Below are positions 16,488 through 28,900 of a DNA stretch of 45,484 nt, in pieces. The notes below the pieces were generated by a model. The model did not search any database. It had not been told where the DNA came from and saw nothing but the letters and a program-made list of their open reading frames with translations. This DNA comes from a virus. Position 1 is the first letter of the stretch. Every line of letters begins with the position of its first letter. The stretch covers positions 1 to 45,484 of the IMG/VR virus record IMGVR_UViG_3300025168_000013, one strand, 5' to 3'. The translations under genes and the position numbers were made by a program.

Positions 16488-17939
16488 ATGCCACTCGGAG
16501 ACAACCCAGGAGATAGATACAATGCCTTGATGGCGTTTGGAGACATAGGAAGTAAAGTCTCTGGGGCGCTTCTCAAGATGGCAGAAGTCAAAGATCAACG
16601 TGAACAGAGAGCGTTAACGACATCGCAGAATGCTGCTCAAATGGCTCTAAACCTGCAACAAATTGAGACAGACCATCAAAACAGCTTGGCTGCTTATAGA
16701 AAGGGGGGCTGGAGTGGGATGCCAGGACAAAACGTAGGCGCACCGGCTGTCAGCCCAGCTACACGTTCTCTCATAGACGAAGCGTATCCAGGGAATGATT
16801 TCAGCATGACTGGTGCCGGACTAATGGATTCCAGCGTGGAGGGCTATGGTCAGCCGTCGGTCTATGATCGAGAAAAAGACAGAACGCTACCACAGCCCAC
16901 ATATACTGTTAATAAAGGTGATATTACGGGTACGAACATTCTAACTCCAGAGGACGCCATAGAGATTCAGGAAGAGCTACCGGATGAAGTACAAAATCCA
17001 TCATTTGCCATTACCTATGACTCAGATGGATATCCACAGGTTACTAGCTCAGGGATTGGGACTCAAGCAGAGGCTCAAGAGATTGCAAATAGTATCCTAG
17101 CAACTGATACACACTTAGCCGGTGGCAAGGAAAGATTAGCCTCAAATCTAGCTTATTTAACTAACGTCGAAGGTCTTGACCCATATCAGATGGAATACCT
17201 CAGAAATGCTGACCCAGAGTACATTCAGTCGTTTATAGCTTCTCATGTCACAGACACTATGGATAGCAACAAACCAAGGACAGCGGGAGAGCCAGAAAAA
17301 CGAGCTTTAATCCAATACAAAACAGCGAATATTGGTGTAGAGATGCTCCGACAGTTGATAACGGAAACTGGCGGTAGCGGGATAGAAGCCGGGATGGAGC
17401 TATTACTGAGACCTGGGTTTTGGAGAACTATGGGTGGCACACGCATAACCCAGGCGCAACACAACTTTTTGGCCGCCGCTGATTTGATAGTCGGATCTAC
17501 CTTGAGGGTTACCTCCGGTGCGGCTATTGGTGAACAGGAAATTCAAAACAAGCGAGCACAGTTAATGCCGTTGCCGGGAGAAGGTATAGACGTACAGATG
17601 AGGAAGCTCAGTGCCATGTTTGAGCAAGTGCGTGAAATCAATCATCAGGCTAGGATAGCTGGAGGAGACGAGGTTCCAGCATATGACCGTACCTCTGTAA
17701 ATCCATTCTTGATGGATGTGAATGGGGAATATAGCAATATACCCATCAATATGGATGGTACAGGGAGAGTCCCTGCGAGGATACAGGGCCGTCGCACGGC
17801 TACCCAAATGCAAGCGTATGGCATTGAGGTTCCAGCGGGATTCACAGAAGAGCAAGTCATGGATTCACTGTTCGCAGGGGGTCTCACCGATGAGGAAGTC
17901 GCTTCGGCTATTGAGTATCTCTTCAGGGGAGTGCAATAA
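16488..17939 (+). CDS. Internal virion / ejection protein (putative)
   Basis: The 483-residue product starts with a helix resembling ejection-protein N-termini (NALMAFGDIGSKVSGALLKM). It has a polar linker at 70-130, a conserved-looking globular region around residues 195-380 (PYQMEYLRNADPEYIQSFIA; HNFLAAADLIVGSTLRVTSG) and an acidic end. The segment TRITQAQHNFLAAADLIVGSTLRVTSGAAIGEQE is the best candidate for an enzymatic or membrane-active core, but I see no certain transglycosylase or peptidase signature. The start follows the preceding TAA directly and is served by GGAGAGG. Confidence 0.5.
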   Translation: MPLGDNPGDRYNALMAFGDIGSKVSGALLKMAEVKDQREQRALTTSQNAAQMALNLQQIETDHQNSLAAYRKGGWSGMPGQNVGAPAVSPATRSLIDEAYPGNDFSMTGAGLMDSSVEGYGQPSVYDREKDRTLPQPTYTVNKGDITGTNILTPEDAIEIQEELPDEVQNPSFAITYDSDGYPQVTSSGIGTQAEAQEIANSILATDTHLAGGKERLASNLAYLTNVEGLDPYQMEYLRNADPEYIQSFIASHVTDTMDSNKPRTAGEPEKRALIQYKTANIGVEMLRQLITETGGSGIEAGMELLLRPGFWRTMGGTRITQAQHNFLAAADLIVGSTLRVTSGAAIGEQEIQNKRAQLMPLPGEGIDVQMRKLSAMFEQVREINHQARIAGGDEVPAYDRTSVNPFLMDVNGEYSNIPINMDGTGRVPARIQGRRTATQMQAYGIEVPAGFTEEQVMDSLFAGGLTDEEVASAIEYLFRGVQ

Positions 17940-17941
17940 CG

Positions 17942-19999
17942 ATGATTAACCAAGCAGACCCAAACCAAGCACTAATGGATAGGATAGCCTCTCGCAGAAG
18001 GCAAAATGATTACAAAGATCCTACAAGGATATCTGCCTTTATGAGAGGTCTCGGACAAGGCGCAACACTGTCTACTGCTGATGAGATCTTCGGAAGCATA
18101 GGTGCCGTACCTGAAATGCTAACGGCGGCTTTTGACCGAGATCCTTCGACTACAATGCGTGGAGCAATGGGCGAGGGCATCGAGGACTATAGGGCTAAAG
18201 ATGAAGCGGCAATGGATGCGCATGGAAAGTCATTCTTGGCTGGTGAGGTCGTGGGTACGGGGGTACCATTAGCCGCAGCTACTCTAGCTTCTGGTGGAAT
18301 GGGAACCGGAGCCGTGGGTACGGCGGCCACAGTGAACAGGGCCAACAGGGTCAGGCAACTAGCGCAATCGGGTGTAAAGGCATTCAGTACCCGTGTTGGC
18401 CCAGTGACGGGTGGAGCAGCATACGGAGCGGCAGAAGGGTTCGGTTCTGGTGAAGGCAATTTCGTCGAGAGACTACCAGGCACTGCGGTTGGCACGGCCT
18501 TTGGGGCTGGAGCCGGTAAAGGTGCAGATTTTGGTATGAAGATACTCGGAAATGTCGGCACCAACCTAGTGAATGCGACAGGTGCGAGACAGACAATGAG
18601 CAACTGGCCCGTTGTTGGTGGAATGTTTGATTCTGTAGAAGAGCTAGCAGAGAGACAGCTTAGGAAAAAGATACCCACTGGAGATGATTTAACCCAGGCT
18701 GTTTCTGACCTGGGAACGTATCCGGAGGAGATGGTCCTCGACACATCGATTGGAGCAAGGGATATTGCGAGGTCTGCACAAAATTTTGGAGACGAGGGTA
18801 GTACGATATCGGCCGCAGTCGTGGCGAGAAAATCTGGCCAAGAAGAAAGGGTAGTTGAAAGGCTGAAAGATGCCCTAAACAAAGGTGGCAATCGGCCAAA
18901 TGTTACTGATGTTACAGAGGAAATATCGAAGAGACAGAGAGCGGATGCCAAGCCATTCTATGATGAAGCATATGAAGCAACAGTTCCAAAGAGCATCCTC
19001 GATGACCACATGAAGATGCCAGAGTTCCAGAAAGCTTACGAAAAAGCACAAGAGTTGTGGGTCGCAAGAGGTGAGGAAGGCGTGATGCCAGCATTTGACA
19101 AGTTGGGAGATGATGTCCCCTTGATGATGATGGACTATGTCAAGAGAGGGCTAGACGATGTGCTACAGGTTGGGCGAAGGGGCGGTGGCGATAGCGGAAT
19201 AGGTGGAGGGATAAATCGTGCGGCTATAGATAGAAAGAATAAAATGCTAGCAGAGCTAGATGAGCTAGTGCCGGCCTATGGACAAGCCAGGGCTATCTGG
19301 GCTGGAGGCGAAGCAGCACAAGAGGCTCTAGTGCGTGGACAAAATGCATTCAAGCGGAGCATAACTGCCGATGCAGTAGAGAGAGAATTTCAAAGCTTGA
19401 GCCCTTCCGAAAAAGCGCATTGGAGAGAAGGTGCGCTGGACACCCTTATAAACGAAGTAGAAAAACTGAGGTTCAGCCAAGATGCGACTGGTGGCGGAAG
19501 TATAGGTAACATATTCCAGTCTACCAGTGGTAGGCGTAAAATTAGGCTGTTGTTTGATGATGACGCAACGGCTGACGAATTTATCGATGCTATGGCAAAA
19601 GAACATCAACAACACTTAAACACAGCCGCTATTATTGGTGGAAGCCAAACGACAGATAAGATAGCCATGGTAGATCAAATAGCAGAGGGGACGGCAACTC
19701 CAAGCGTACCACAAAATTGGGAGAGTATGCTTAAAGATGTTGTTACCATAGGGTCGAATCGTAACCGGCAGTCATTGCTAGACCAAAAAAGTGATGCCCT
19801 GGCTCCAATGCTTACAGCAAAAGGACAGGAGGGTATAGATCTTGTCACGCGTTTAGCTAAAGAAGAAGCGGCCGATCCTCGTTATTTGGAAATGATTCGT
19901 AGGGCGTTTAGTCGGGGTGCGGCAACTCAGGCTGCAGATCGAGGACCGACAGAAGCAGAGAGAAGAGCATCGAGAAGACTTAGGGCGGGTGGACGTTAG
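17942..19999 (+). CDS. Internal virion / DNA ejection protein with Gly/Ala-rich membrane-like region
   Basis: A 685-residue protein. The N-terminal third has FMRGLGQGATLSTADEIFGS (about residues 26-45) and a Gly/Ala/Thr-rich hydrophobic stretch (about 100-215, for example GTGVPLAAATLASGGMGTGA). Such Gly-zipper regions are common in proteins that phages insert into the host envelope during ejection. The rest is helical and charged (EELAERQLRKKIPTGDDLTQ near 230). It ends sharing one base with the giant gene's GTG start (TAGTG), so the two are coupled. No enzymatic motif was recognised. Confidence 0.55.
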   Translation: MINQADPNQALMDRIASRRRQNDYKDPTRISAFMRGLGQGATLSTADEIFGSIGAVPEMLTAAFDRDPSTTMRGAMGEGIEDYRAKDEAAMDAHGKSFLAGEVVGTGVPLAAATLASGGMGTGAVGTAATVNRANRVRQLAQSGVKAFSTRVGPVTGGAAYGAAEGFGSGEGNFVERLPGTAVGTAFGAGAGKGADFGMKILGNVGTNLVNATGARQTMSNWPVVGGMFDSVEELAERQLRKKIPTGDDLTQAVSDLGTYPEEMVLDTSIGARDIARSAQNFGDEGSTISAAVVARKSGQEERVVERLKDALNKGGNRPNVTDVTEEISKRQRADAKPFYDEAYEATVPKSILDDHMKMPEFQKAYEKAQELWVARGEEGVMPAFDKLGDDVPLMMMDYVKRGLDDVLQVGRRGGGDSGIGGGINRAAIDRKNKMLAELDELVPAYGQARAIWAGGEAAQEALVRGQNAFKRSITADAVEREFQSLSPSEKAHWREGALDTLINEVEKLRFSQDATGGGSIGNIFQSTSGRRKIRLLFDDDATADEFIDAMAKEHQQHLNTAAIIGGSQTTDKIAMVDQIAEGTATPSVPQNWESMLKDVVTIGSNRNRQSLLDQKSDALAPMLTAKGQEGIDLVTRLAKEEAADPRYLEMIRRAFSRGAATQAADRGPTEAERRASRRLRAGGR

Positions 20000-22900
20000 T
20001 GCCTGGTCATCATCGTATGGCCCCAAAGCATAAGGGAATCCGTAAGCTTGGTGGACCAGGAAAGCATATGAGTTGGCTGGACCGCCTTGGAATGGCTGTT
20101 GGGCGTAACCCCAGTATGCTCGGAAGGTACTTTGAAGAGCAAAGAAAACAACAGCTACCACAGCTACCACAGCTAAAAGGCCCGATACCAGCCCCAGAAG
20201 ATCTAATAGCACAGCCAGCATCTACTGCTGTCAACGTGCCTTATGAGCCACCCCAGGTCCAGGTACAGACAAGGCCAGTACCAGAATTTAGAGCGCAAGG
20301 AACGCAAGACAGAGGTATGATTAATATTCCAGCCAAGCCTCCTAGTCAGGGGCCGTTGGTGGACTTCACAAAAGGGGCCTTGACTCAGGCGGCAACCATT
20401 CCCGCTCAAGTGGCAGCAAGTATGTCTAGGGTGATACCAAGGCCATTTGCTCTACCAGGTGAACCAAGCTTGGGCGAGACGCACTTTGCACCCTACGTTA
20501 AGCGAGCGCAAGAGAAGCTTCCCGAAACAACCTCAGCGGCCATGGGCCAAGCAACCGTAGATATGGCGGCATTAGCAGTAGCCTTTGGTGCATCGAGTGC
20601 CGTTGTAAGAGGCGTGGCCGGGGCCGGGTCTAGGGCTGTCACACGACATGCTGTGAAGAAATTTGCTGGGAATACAAAAGTTCCGTTTAATCCAAACCGA
20701 AGTTTATTTCAAACAGTAGATGATATGTTGGCAGCCAAAACCCCTGCCCAGAAACAGTATATGAATAGCCTCAAAGGATTGAACCAGACTTTAAGAGTTC
20801 TTGAGAATCCCACCTTGGCTACCACTAGACTAGGTAAGACCGCGGCACAGATTGCTCAGTTTGCTCCTGTAGATGTAGCCATTGCTACGGACCGGGATAG
20901 TAGGCTGAACCTGATAGACAGCGATTCGTTTACAGCACGATTGGCTGGGAATCTAGCAACTACTGCTGCTTTTGTTGTGGGTGCCAATGGTATTAGGGCG
21001 GTCAATAAGAGTAATTGGCTTAGATCGCTAGGGCGAAAAACAACCACAGATGGGATTCCTGTTCCATCATCTGAAACATGGTGGCAAGAAACTGTGAAGC
21101 CATGGATGAAGGAAACTGCGGAACAGGCGAGCCGTGGTAGAGGTAAGTGGCCAGCGGATGCAGGGCTAGGGACTACGGATCCCTTTGAGGCTATGAGGCA
21201 AGCAAGCAAACCCAAGCCAAAGTCACACCCCAACGAAATAGTAGTGGATCTGGATGACTTTGATGCAACTAGAGAGATCGTAGAAAATGCGACCAGAGCA
21301 ACTTCTCAAGGGCTAGCAGGAAGCACTCAACCCATAATCACCCCTGTTTCAGGTAGAGCAAGGCTGCTTGGTCCGGGCAGATCCTCAGAGAGACCAGAAC
21401 TGATCTCTCGGCAGTCTACTGATATATTTGGAGACTTTGCAGGGGAGGACGCCCCAGAGGGCTTTGTAAAAATGAGGCAGCCAGAACAGGTTGGTGCAGG
21501 AGGTGTGGTTACACCAGCGTCTTCCTACCTGGAAAAAGAAATTATAGACACCGCTAGCAAAGAGGAAGCAACAAAGCGTTACTCAACGATAGCAGAAGCT
21601 ATCAGGTACACACCCTTGGGTGAAGACGGGAAAGGTGCGAAGGTGGCCACTTGGATAAGTCAGTTGCCAAAGGTAGGTCAGCCTATCAGCAAAAAAGGTG
21701 AGTTTCCTGGGACTGTCAGGAGTCCGGAAGCTAAATTCACTGGATTTTACAAATATTTGGAGAGTCTCGATCCACAGACAAAGTTGACCAAGCCTGAAAT
21801 GTTGCGAATCTCTGATGACTTTAGAGCGACTGCAATAGTGACAACCAGAGAGTCTGGTCCGGGCAAACCGCTCGAACATAGGCGAAAATTGCAAATCGTA
21901 TCGGTTGAGCCGGACCTAGAAACAGAAGCCTCCTTTCAACAAGAGATACGCAATGTCGAGCTAGATGAGAATGTCGCACCTGGAAGCAAGGCTGCCAAGA
22001 TAGCATACCTAGAGACGAAAAAGGGTGTGGCAAAAGAAGAGCGTAGGGCACCAGTAAACAATGTAGAGTATGAGCTTGACATGCGAGCCAAGGTAGATCA
22101 AAGCATTCCAGAGAACTGGCGTGAAGATCCAGGCACATTCGGCAAGCTCGGAGAAGCTCAGTACTTTGAAAGGTTGCTGTCAACCATAATACGCCATGGC
22201 GAACTCAGAAAAGATGTACATGCAGATACTGATCTACTACTGGAAGATTTATATTGGTACAAAGGAAATAAGCTTATAGACTATGCTGGCGTACAGGCAG
22301 AACAGGTTCCCACAGAGGTAAAAGCTACAGAGGTACTTGCCCGTCCTTTTTCTCAATTATATGCACCCCCAGAATACGCCCAGAATCAGGCAACCAAAGA
22401 CGCCTGGGAAGCCATAGAATCAGACAAAGCATTAGATGCTGAGTTTGGCACTGACAAGGGTGCGAAGTCCGGATGGAATCTTCCATATGCAGCAGATGAC
22501 CTATCACCATCCGACAAGGAACTAGTTCGTAAAATCATGGAGGAAGTAGAATCTGGGGAGATAACGAGTCTCAACGATTTAATGGAACGCCATGAAAAAT
22601 TCAAAGGTCTGGGGAAACTAGAAGCTGATATGAGCCTTCCTTTTGGAAGGGTAGAGTTTCCACTCACTTTACAGGCTTTTCGGTTGGTGGCAGAGCCTGG
22701 TTCAGCGTCTGATATGATTGGCTTGTCGGCTAACAAGCTAGAGGAGTTACCAACTAAAACAGTACACGCAACCCAGCCCCTGCTCGGTGAGTTTACTAAA
22801 AAGAGGGTGGTGGAAGGTGTAACATTTGAAGGTCAGGCTTCTGGTCGATTGAAAAGGGCTGTTGTGGGTGACCTGGCCGAAGGTGAAAAGGATGCGGGTA

Positions 22901-25900
22901 CTTACGATAGGCCATATCCTGAGACCCTGCACTATATCCAGGAGGCATTAACGCATGGAATACAGCAAGCCAATATCGCTGCTGTTGCTTTGAACAGGGC
23001 AAGAAAAGGAATTGGTAAGGACAAGCGATTTATGGTTGTGGATGGCCCTCAAGGTAAGGCCTCCATAGACAACACAGTACGTCCCGGTGAAAGCAAGCAC
23101 CCTAGCTTAGTGGGTAGGCTCGGTGCCGTACCACAACACACAGTATACGAAAAGCTAGGAAGCGCACATGAGGATGCAGAAACCCAATTGGAGAGGGCGC
23201 AGGGAGTGGAGACGATAGGGAAAAGGGGAGACCAAATAAGGATGCAAGAGATTATGGGTGGTGACATTCCATCCTGGGGCGATCCACGCTACTATCGTGG
23301 CTTCCCAACCTATGAGGAGGCTGCTCAGTATGTTCTTGCATATGAGAGGATAGCCCAACATGGTCATCGCACTAGTAGCAAACAGGTATATGGCGAACAT
23401 ATACAACACTCTAAAGGCACTCCCGCCGCTGTAATTGATGGCACAATACTATTTAGCTATGTCACCTTTCCACCAAGGGCTTTACCAGGCGCAGGGGGCA
23501 AGAAAGTCCCGCCGTACCCGCCCAAGAAGGCTGAAGACGCTTCATATATTATGCACACAGACCCGCCGACCACGATGATGCGCATTCGGTCAAGTCAAAG
23601 GCACGGGACTGACATTAATGACACCTCTACCGGAGAAGCGAAGGTAGTCCGGACGCTGCACATAGATGAGAGCCAAAGGGATATCCAACTCCATAAAGAC
23701 GAACTGTACGGTGTAGGAAAAACTCCTGGCTCGACGATAACAGTGAACGAGTTGGTGGCTGAGACTGAGGACGTAATGAGCTTGATTTTTGACGATCCAA
23801 AGATCGATCCTTTCAGCACAAGCATGGAGACCATAAGACGGCAGATACAAGATCGTACTGGATATGCTGATGAGTATCTGGACGAACAGCTTGCTAAAGA
23901 GAAACTTTCCGAAATTGACTTGAAAGCGATCTACAAAAATGTGGAAATATATGTGCCATCTAAGGCTGGCACGCTCGAATTGGAGGAACCCAATAACTTT
24001 GCGCTGGAAGACCCACAGAATCCATATCAGGTAGTCATCCCTGAAATCGTAGGGGGTATGAAGGGAACTACTGTGGTCCGAGGCAAATCCGAGCAGCAAG
24101 TAAAAGATCTAGCCGCTGAAGTAACATTTGACGCAGTAGAAAAGGCAAGCGGAAAGTCAATAGATATGATGGCTGAGTTGCCACTTAGGCGCCCAGATCA
24201 GGCTGCGCCCGCCACCATACAAGTAATGATCGATGAGGTGATGTACCACAACGATGTACTGAGGAGCCAAGGCCACGACAGAACCCATCCTGAATGGATA
24301 CACCACATCACATGGCAGAGTGGAGAACAAAGTGCAAAGCAGTATGGCAAGAACAACAATGAACACACGCCTAACGCCACCCTACGATATGGTAAACTGC
24401 GTGATATATATGACGAAATATATCCAGAAGATGCAGGGTATGCTTCCCACAAAACCATATTCGAATCTAACGACTCCGAGGCAATGGCATTGGTGATAAC
24501 GAATCCAGGGGGATGGTCAAAACAATTTTTCGGTGATGGCCAATATCCTAGTGCATATTGGAAAAAGAAACGGATAAACGGACAAGTTGTGCTTGCCATG
24601 GATGGTGGAAAAGTTGTGCCACTTGCTAACTCTCCAGCACACGCCGGAACTGAACTCGTTGTGTTCGTTCCGACCGAGAAAGCGGCTGAAGGCTTTTACA
24701 ATGAGCAGTTCGACAAAAGGAAGATTCCAGAGACCCTAAAAAATCTGTTTGATAGTGAGCCTAATGATTTGGGCATGAAGAAGTTGGAAAATGTATCAAT
24801 GCAGTTCTCTGATGGTGCATCCCATATCACTCGTCAAAAAATGTTTAATAAAAAAGGTTTAGATTATGTTGAAAAAGGACTTGGACTCAAAGGCCATGTC
24901 GGTGACTTTGTTCACTATGAAGGTAGCGACTGGGTAGACAGCAAGGGTGCAACCAAACCCGAAGGTCAATTGTATGTACCGGATGATATGTTTGGTGTAT
25001 TCAAAAACCTTGGTGTGACTATCCAAGAATATAAGCACAATAGTACTATGTCTGGACCAGAAAATGGCTTGCTAATGGTAGAAGCGCCCTGGGTAGGGGG
25101 TGAGAAGTCGTGGAGAAACTCTCTGGCCCCTATAGAGCAGATGACTATGAAAGATTGGGAAGGGGCTCCGGGGGATCATCTCAAAAGGATGGACAGGAGA
25201 AGGCAGCAAGAGGTGTTACAGCTTGCCCAAGCTAATCCAATTATGATGAACGCCCTTGAGCCTATTCATAGTGGTGGCCTGGGTCTACATCAAGCTGCGT
25301 TTGATGAGCGTGGTAGGTTGCGAGACCAGCCATGGTTTGACACTGGTGAATGGATACCCACAGAAGGCGAACACGGAATATTTTACCGGCGTGGCATTAA
25401 CCACTACCTAGAAGAATTCCAGAAGCATGTAAGAGCAGTACGATCAGATTCAGGGAGTACGGAGTTCGTTGCTGCAGACGAGCCGTTTGAAATAGCTATA
25501 GAGGAAGGGGGAATGACAAGGCTCCGTCCTGGGTGGGAACAATATTTCCAAAACAGAGTGTCTAGCGATGCGCACGATATATGGGAGATGAAGCAAAACG
25601 AACTGATCTTCCATGTCATAGCAGAAGCATATGAATGGCGGAGCCGTGGGCAAGTGGCCAACGTGTCGGAGCTAGACAATATATTATCCAGGGCGGAAAA
25701 ACTCAGGACGCACCTTGAGCCGGTAGTAGGAGAACAGGGCAAGCAGATAAATGTGGCTGAGTGGTTTGACAGGCGAATTTTAGGACATCCACTGCTGAGG
25801 TTGTACAGCCTAGCAAAGGAGCACCCAGACAATCCATACTTCTCACGCGACCTCATGGATAAGGTCGGCGGAATGTCTTGGATATCTGAAGCCATAGACG

Positions 25901-28900
25901 ATATGGTACATACAGCCGAGAACTGGACTGATTCTATGGCTCCGCCGAATACTGTGTCCCTTCATCTAATGGAAAGGCTTATGGGATACGCCTATGTTGA
26001 AGACGCTGGTGGTGGACTCCATCTCAAACTAGATAGCTATTATGCACAGTTGTTTCACAGACAACCCAGTTATGATTTAGACTATGACCCAGAAGGTCAT
26101 AGTTTGTGGCCTGGTCAATGGAAGACAAATGATCTTATAAGAAACACATTTCCGTTCAGTTCAACTGACTGGCAAGCGACAATAATGGACATGGGAGGTG
26201 GAGAGTATACCCCAAGAAAATATGAAGAGATTGTTGCCGGACTCGACGATCCTCAATTTGCTCCTAACCCTGATGGTAACGGTAGTTACCAAATGTTCAA
26301 CGATCATGGCCGTGCGAGATTTGAGGCGTATCGTGAGTATTTAGCGGTGAAGGATCCCGAACAATTGGCCGGAGAGTTAGCACTACGAGGCCAGGGCGCA
26401 GATCGACAGACCTTTGCAGAAGCAGACCATAAGGCGAGGGGTGGAAGTTTAGATGACTTTGTAGCATCGCCTGGACCCGCATTAGATCCTGAGATTGTAG
26501 CCAGAGATGGAGACTACAACGAAGCAGTACAATATGCGAGCATCATGCGCCAAGTTCAACAATCTAGCCGAGACCCCTATGAAGCTCTATCAGAGAGTGG
26601 CTCAAAAGCAAGGATGGCCCCAGAGAACGATCCTGCGATAGGTCTCGGTGGGCCAGAGATAAATACTCCCGCTCAGTTGACACCTATGATTCAAGCTCTT
26701 CGGCAGCAACCTGTGTGGTCATCATCAATGAATCGTTATCTGGGAGACATGGAGCTTTTCAATCCATACGGAAATTATGAATCCGTAGTGGGAATAGCGG
26801 CCAATGGCGAAGTTATGGGTGAAATCCCTAATGGTGAGGTAGCGTTAGACCAGGAGAATTTGGGGCTAGGCTATGGACACGACAACTGGGCCGATGCGAA
26901 TGGCGGCCCACTGTCGTTAAACCACAGGCCATTTGGCGAAAGACAGGGGACTATTGCCGGAGAGGAAAGCACTATCGCCCTGAACCCTAGCAAGAATGCA
27001 TTCGAGCAAGACCTGGTAGTGTCTGATCGTCCTCCGATAATGACAGGGGGACCAGCAGAAGGCCACATAGATGAAAGCACAGTAGAGCGCCTTTCAGCCA
27101 TATATCGTGCTGCTAAATACCCAGAAACGAAATCAGAAGCATTGCGAAGAACAGACATTCCAGGACTCCAGAATAAACGCAGTGGCATGGCCCCCAACTA
27201 CATCGAGAGTGGGCGAAGCATGGGTGAGTTGAATGACACCAGAGAGGTGCAAGAATGGTTACTAGAAAACCATCCTGAGATCTGGGAAGTTGAGACGCAG
27301 TCTGGTGGCATATCAGGGAATAACAGAACTGTGCATAGCAAAACAACTGAGAAGTTAGCGGCCAGGGCGCTCAATCCTGGACATCAATCTATAGGCATTA
27401 AAAAGGATCTCACGGGCTCACGACCAGTGATTGGACATGTTGTTGATGGAACGAATCGGTCGCATGAGCCTAGCTGGGATCGATGGCATGCTGCGTGGCC
27501 ATCGACTAAAGCACTTAGCACAGAACAAATAATGAACCAGTTGGCCTCAAGGGCAGGGCTTGATTTGATGCAAAATGCGAATCAGCGATTGAAGAGTGAA
27601 CGGGGGCTGGGGTATCGTGGAGCCACCAAAGGAGTTGCCAATGATTATGCCCTGCGTTCAGTCATCACAGCACTGCGCTATGATCCGAAGGTTGAAACCC
27701 TTGAAGATGCTATACGTCAAATTGCAGCACGCAAATCCATTGTCCCATCTGGATACATGGTCACGCTACCCAAAAGATACTTCCCCCATACAAGTGAGCA
27801 GTTCGATGAGTCTGGGTTCTTGGGCCACCCTGGACTTGCAGAAAGCATCCTAAAGCACGATGTGGATCTGCGTAGCTTGCCATGGGAGAAGCACGAAGCA
27901 GAACTGGAATCCGGGGGACTAAGCGCCGTACAAAATAATGTTGCCAACTTTGCAGATGTCGTAGATCAAATACGCCCTCTTTATAAACAATATATGAACA
28001 ACGCCCGACAGGTATATGGGGACGCTTATGATCCTTCTTCGATACAAGTGTGGAAAGTCAACAGCAGCAAGCCTCTCGTAGAAGGGTATGAGGATAGGTT
28101 CCCAATAGGCGAAGCTATTGGAGATAAGGCGGCGCTCAGTGACGATCATCTGTCCTATGAGTTAGTCGGTGGGGGCAGCTTACAGGAGGCACATCATTTT
28201 AATCAGATGGTTCCGGATGGAAGTCAAGAGATGTTTGACCATGAGTTGCAATCTGGCAACCCTCTGCTATATGCGATTGAAAAGGCAGCCAACGGCAACA
28301 TAGAGTTCTCAGTGGCAATGTCTCAACATCGAAGCAATAGCCACTCCATTCTGCCGGAAGAGATATACCAAAGCATGGCAAGAGAGAACATGAAAGTTGA
28401 ACATCCATTGTTCTGGAACAATAGTGGCGATGGCCTACCCGAACATATGGCGCGTTATGAAAAACAGTTGTTTGCGGAAAAGACACCTGTGAACCAGATA
28501 GAGGTATATTTGAAGGAGCAGCTAACGGCTACAGAGTATCTCGATCCAGAAGACCCATTGAGAGAATGGAGTGTGGGCGATGGCTTCAATGACGTTACAA
28601 TGGCTTTCCCGGAGGAGATTTTTCCTGGCGGAGAGCTAGGTGATCCAGCCTACTTCACAGCAGCACAAGCTTACTATGCGCTAGATCAATTGGCTCGTTT
28701 ACAGGCGCTCAACCCCCAGATGCAAATATATAGGAGCGGTAACGCTCCAGGGCAGTCTCGTAAAATATCCCCTGATGACCCCATGTCCGTAGTAGCGTTG
28801 AGTTACCAAAAAGGTGATCTATCTGCTGAGGTGAACACCTACAGGCAGTGGTTGGAAGTAATGGGACCGGACATAACAAATCTGCTTCTAGCTCACCAGA

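Noticed and set aside
18187-18951. 254-codon minus-strand frame opposite the 685-residue ejection protein gene
   Set aside because: It lies wholly antisense to a well-supported gene, has Ala/Ser/Pro-rich composition typical of antisense shadows and no ribosome site.
23590-24099. 169-codon antisense frame inside the giant gene
   Set aside because: No ribosome site or recognisable motif; expected by chance opposite a 10.7-kb gene.
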